Shown piece by piece: positions 63,911-64,000 of a DNA stretch of 64,000 nucleotides. The position numbers and the translations under genes were made by a program. The stretch spans positions 2,604,001 through 2,668,000 of the forward strand of contig NZ_CP034550.1 in the NCBI RefSeq assembly GCF_009498035.1, read 5' to 3'. This DNA is from Saccharothrix syringae (GTDB lineage Bacteria > Actinomycetota > Actinomycetes > Mycobacteriales > Pseudonocardiaceae). Below the pieces are notes generated by a model. It was not told where the DNA came from, did not search any database, and saw only the letters and a program-made list of their open reading frames with translations. Numbering within the stretch: position 1 is the first letter of the stretch; the number at the start of each line of letters is the position of its first letter.

Positions 63911-64000
63911 ATGACCGTTCTCGGGCCGTTACTGCAGGTCCTGGCATTCCTCTCGGTGCCGGCGGGCTTCGCGTGGTTCGCCACGCGGGCGCGCCGCAGC
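63911..64000 (+). CDS. Start of a membrane protein gene, partial
   Basis: The ATG at 63911 opens a frame that runs off the right edge. The 30 visible residues form one hydrophobic helix (LLQVLAFLSVPAGFAWFA) followed by basic residues. TAGCTT at 63899-63904 is placed for a leaderless start. Being divergent from the TetR gene, it is probably that regulator's target. The family cannot be told. Confidence 0.5.
   Translation, partial: MTVLGPLLQVLAFLSVPAGFAWFATRARRS

Overview
The window is very GC-rich DNA with dense, often translationally coupled genes, many GTG and TTG starts, mycothiol-type enzymes and several apparently leaderless promoters. This points to an actinomycete, most likely Pseudonocardiales (Saccharothrix, Actinosynnema or Lentzea-like); the genus is inference. 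No rRNA, tRNA, CRISPR array, insertion sequence or prophage was seen.

1-34.5 kb is dominated by plant arabinan use. A secreted multi-discoidin protein (cut by the left edge) and a STAND-type NB-ARC/TPR ATPase come first. A furanose-type sugar ABC importer (binding protein, ATPase, two permeases; 4756-9468, minus strand) is followed on the plus strand by a secreted GH43, a secreted GH51 arabinofuranosidase and a GH43-CBM42. Next are a LacI regulator and the araB-araD-araA operon, which continues into a second ABC importer (ChvE/GguAB type). A secreted beta-helix protein and a DeoR regulator close the run. An endo-arabinanase lies 8 kb away at 33386-34378. Matching 14-bp dyads (TGTTAGCGATAACA type) lie before the GH43, the LacI gene, araB and the arabinanase, so the scattered genes look like one regulon: outside enzymes release L-arabinose, importers take it up, and AraA, AraB and AraD turn it into D-xylulose 5-phosphate. 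A second operator type (TGGGANCSCTCCCA, resembling known CebR/CelR sites) precedes the arabinanase and the beta-helix gene.

28-41 kb holds a beta-propeller protein coupled to an MFS transporter, a secreted metallophosphoesterase, a LysG/LysE-type pair, an epoxide hydrolase with triple TTGGT-N3-ACCAA operators, a frameshifted MmcQ/YjbR gene, a PhoD phosphatase coupled to a secreted repeat protein, and a membrane protein of unknown role. 40.3-45.2 kb is a galactose unit: galactokinase, LacI regulator, a clear dyad operator, and a secreted GH2 with two CBM42 domains, probably aimed at arabinogalactan.

45-64 kb is a mixed accessory region. It holds a two-component system, a subtilisin homologue missing its catalytic Asp and oxyanion Asn, a trypsin-like protease fused to a DNA/RNA non-specific endonuclease, an SDR with an XRE regulator, an FAD monooxygenase with a TetR regulator, a broken phosphotransferase, glmS, and a 147-bp nested palindrome. 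These are followed by a mycothiol-dependent-type enzyme, a GNAT remnant, a caspase-like protease joined through one membrane helix to an extracellular PstS-like domain, and a DHA2 MFS exporter with a winged-helix tail next to a TetR gene. The caspase-membrane-binding-protein fusion, the protease-nuclease fusion and the disabled subtilisin are the least ordinary items. All positions come from reading the sequence; family names come from motif recognition without database searches.
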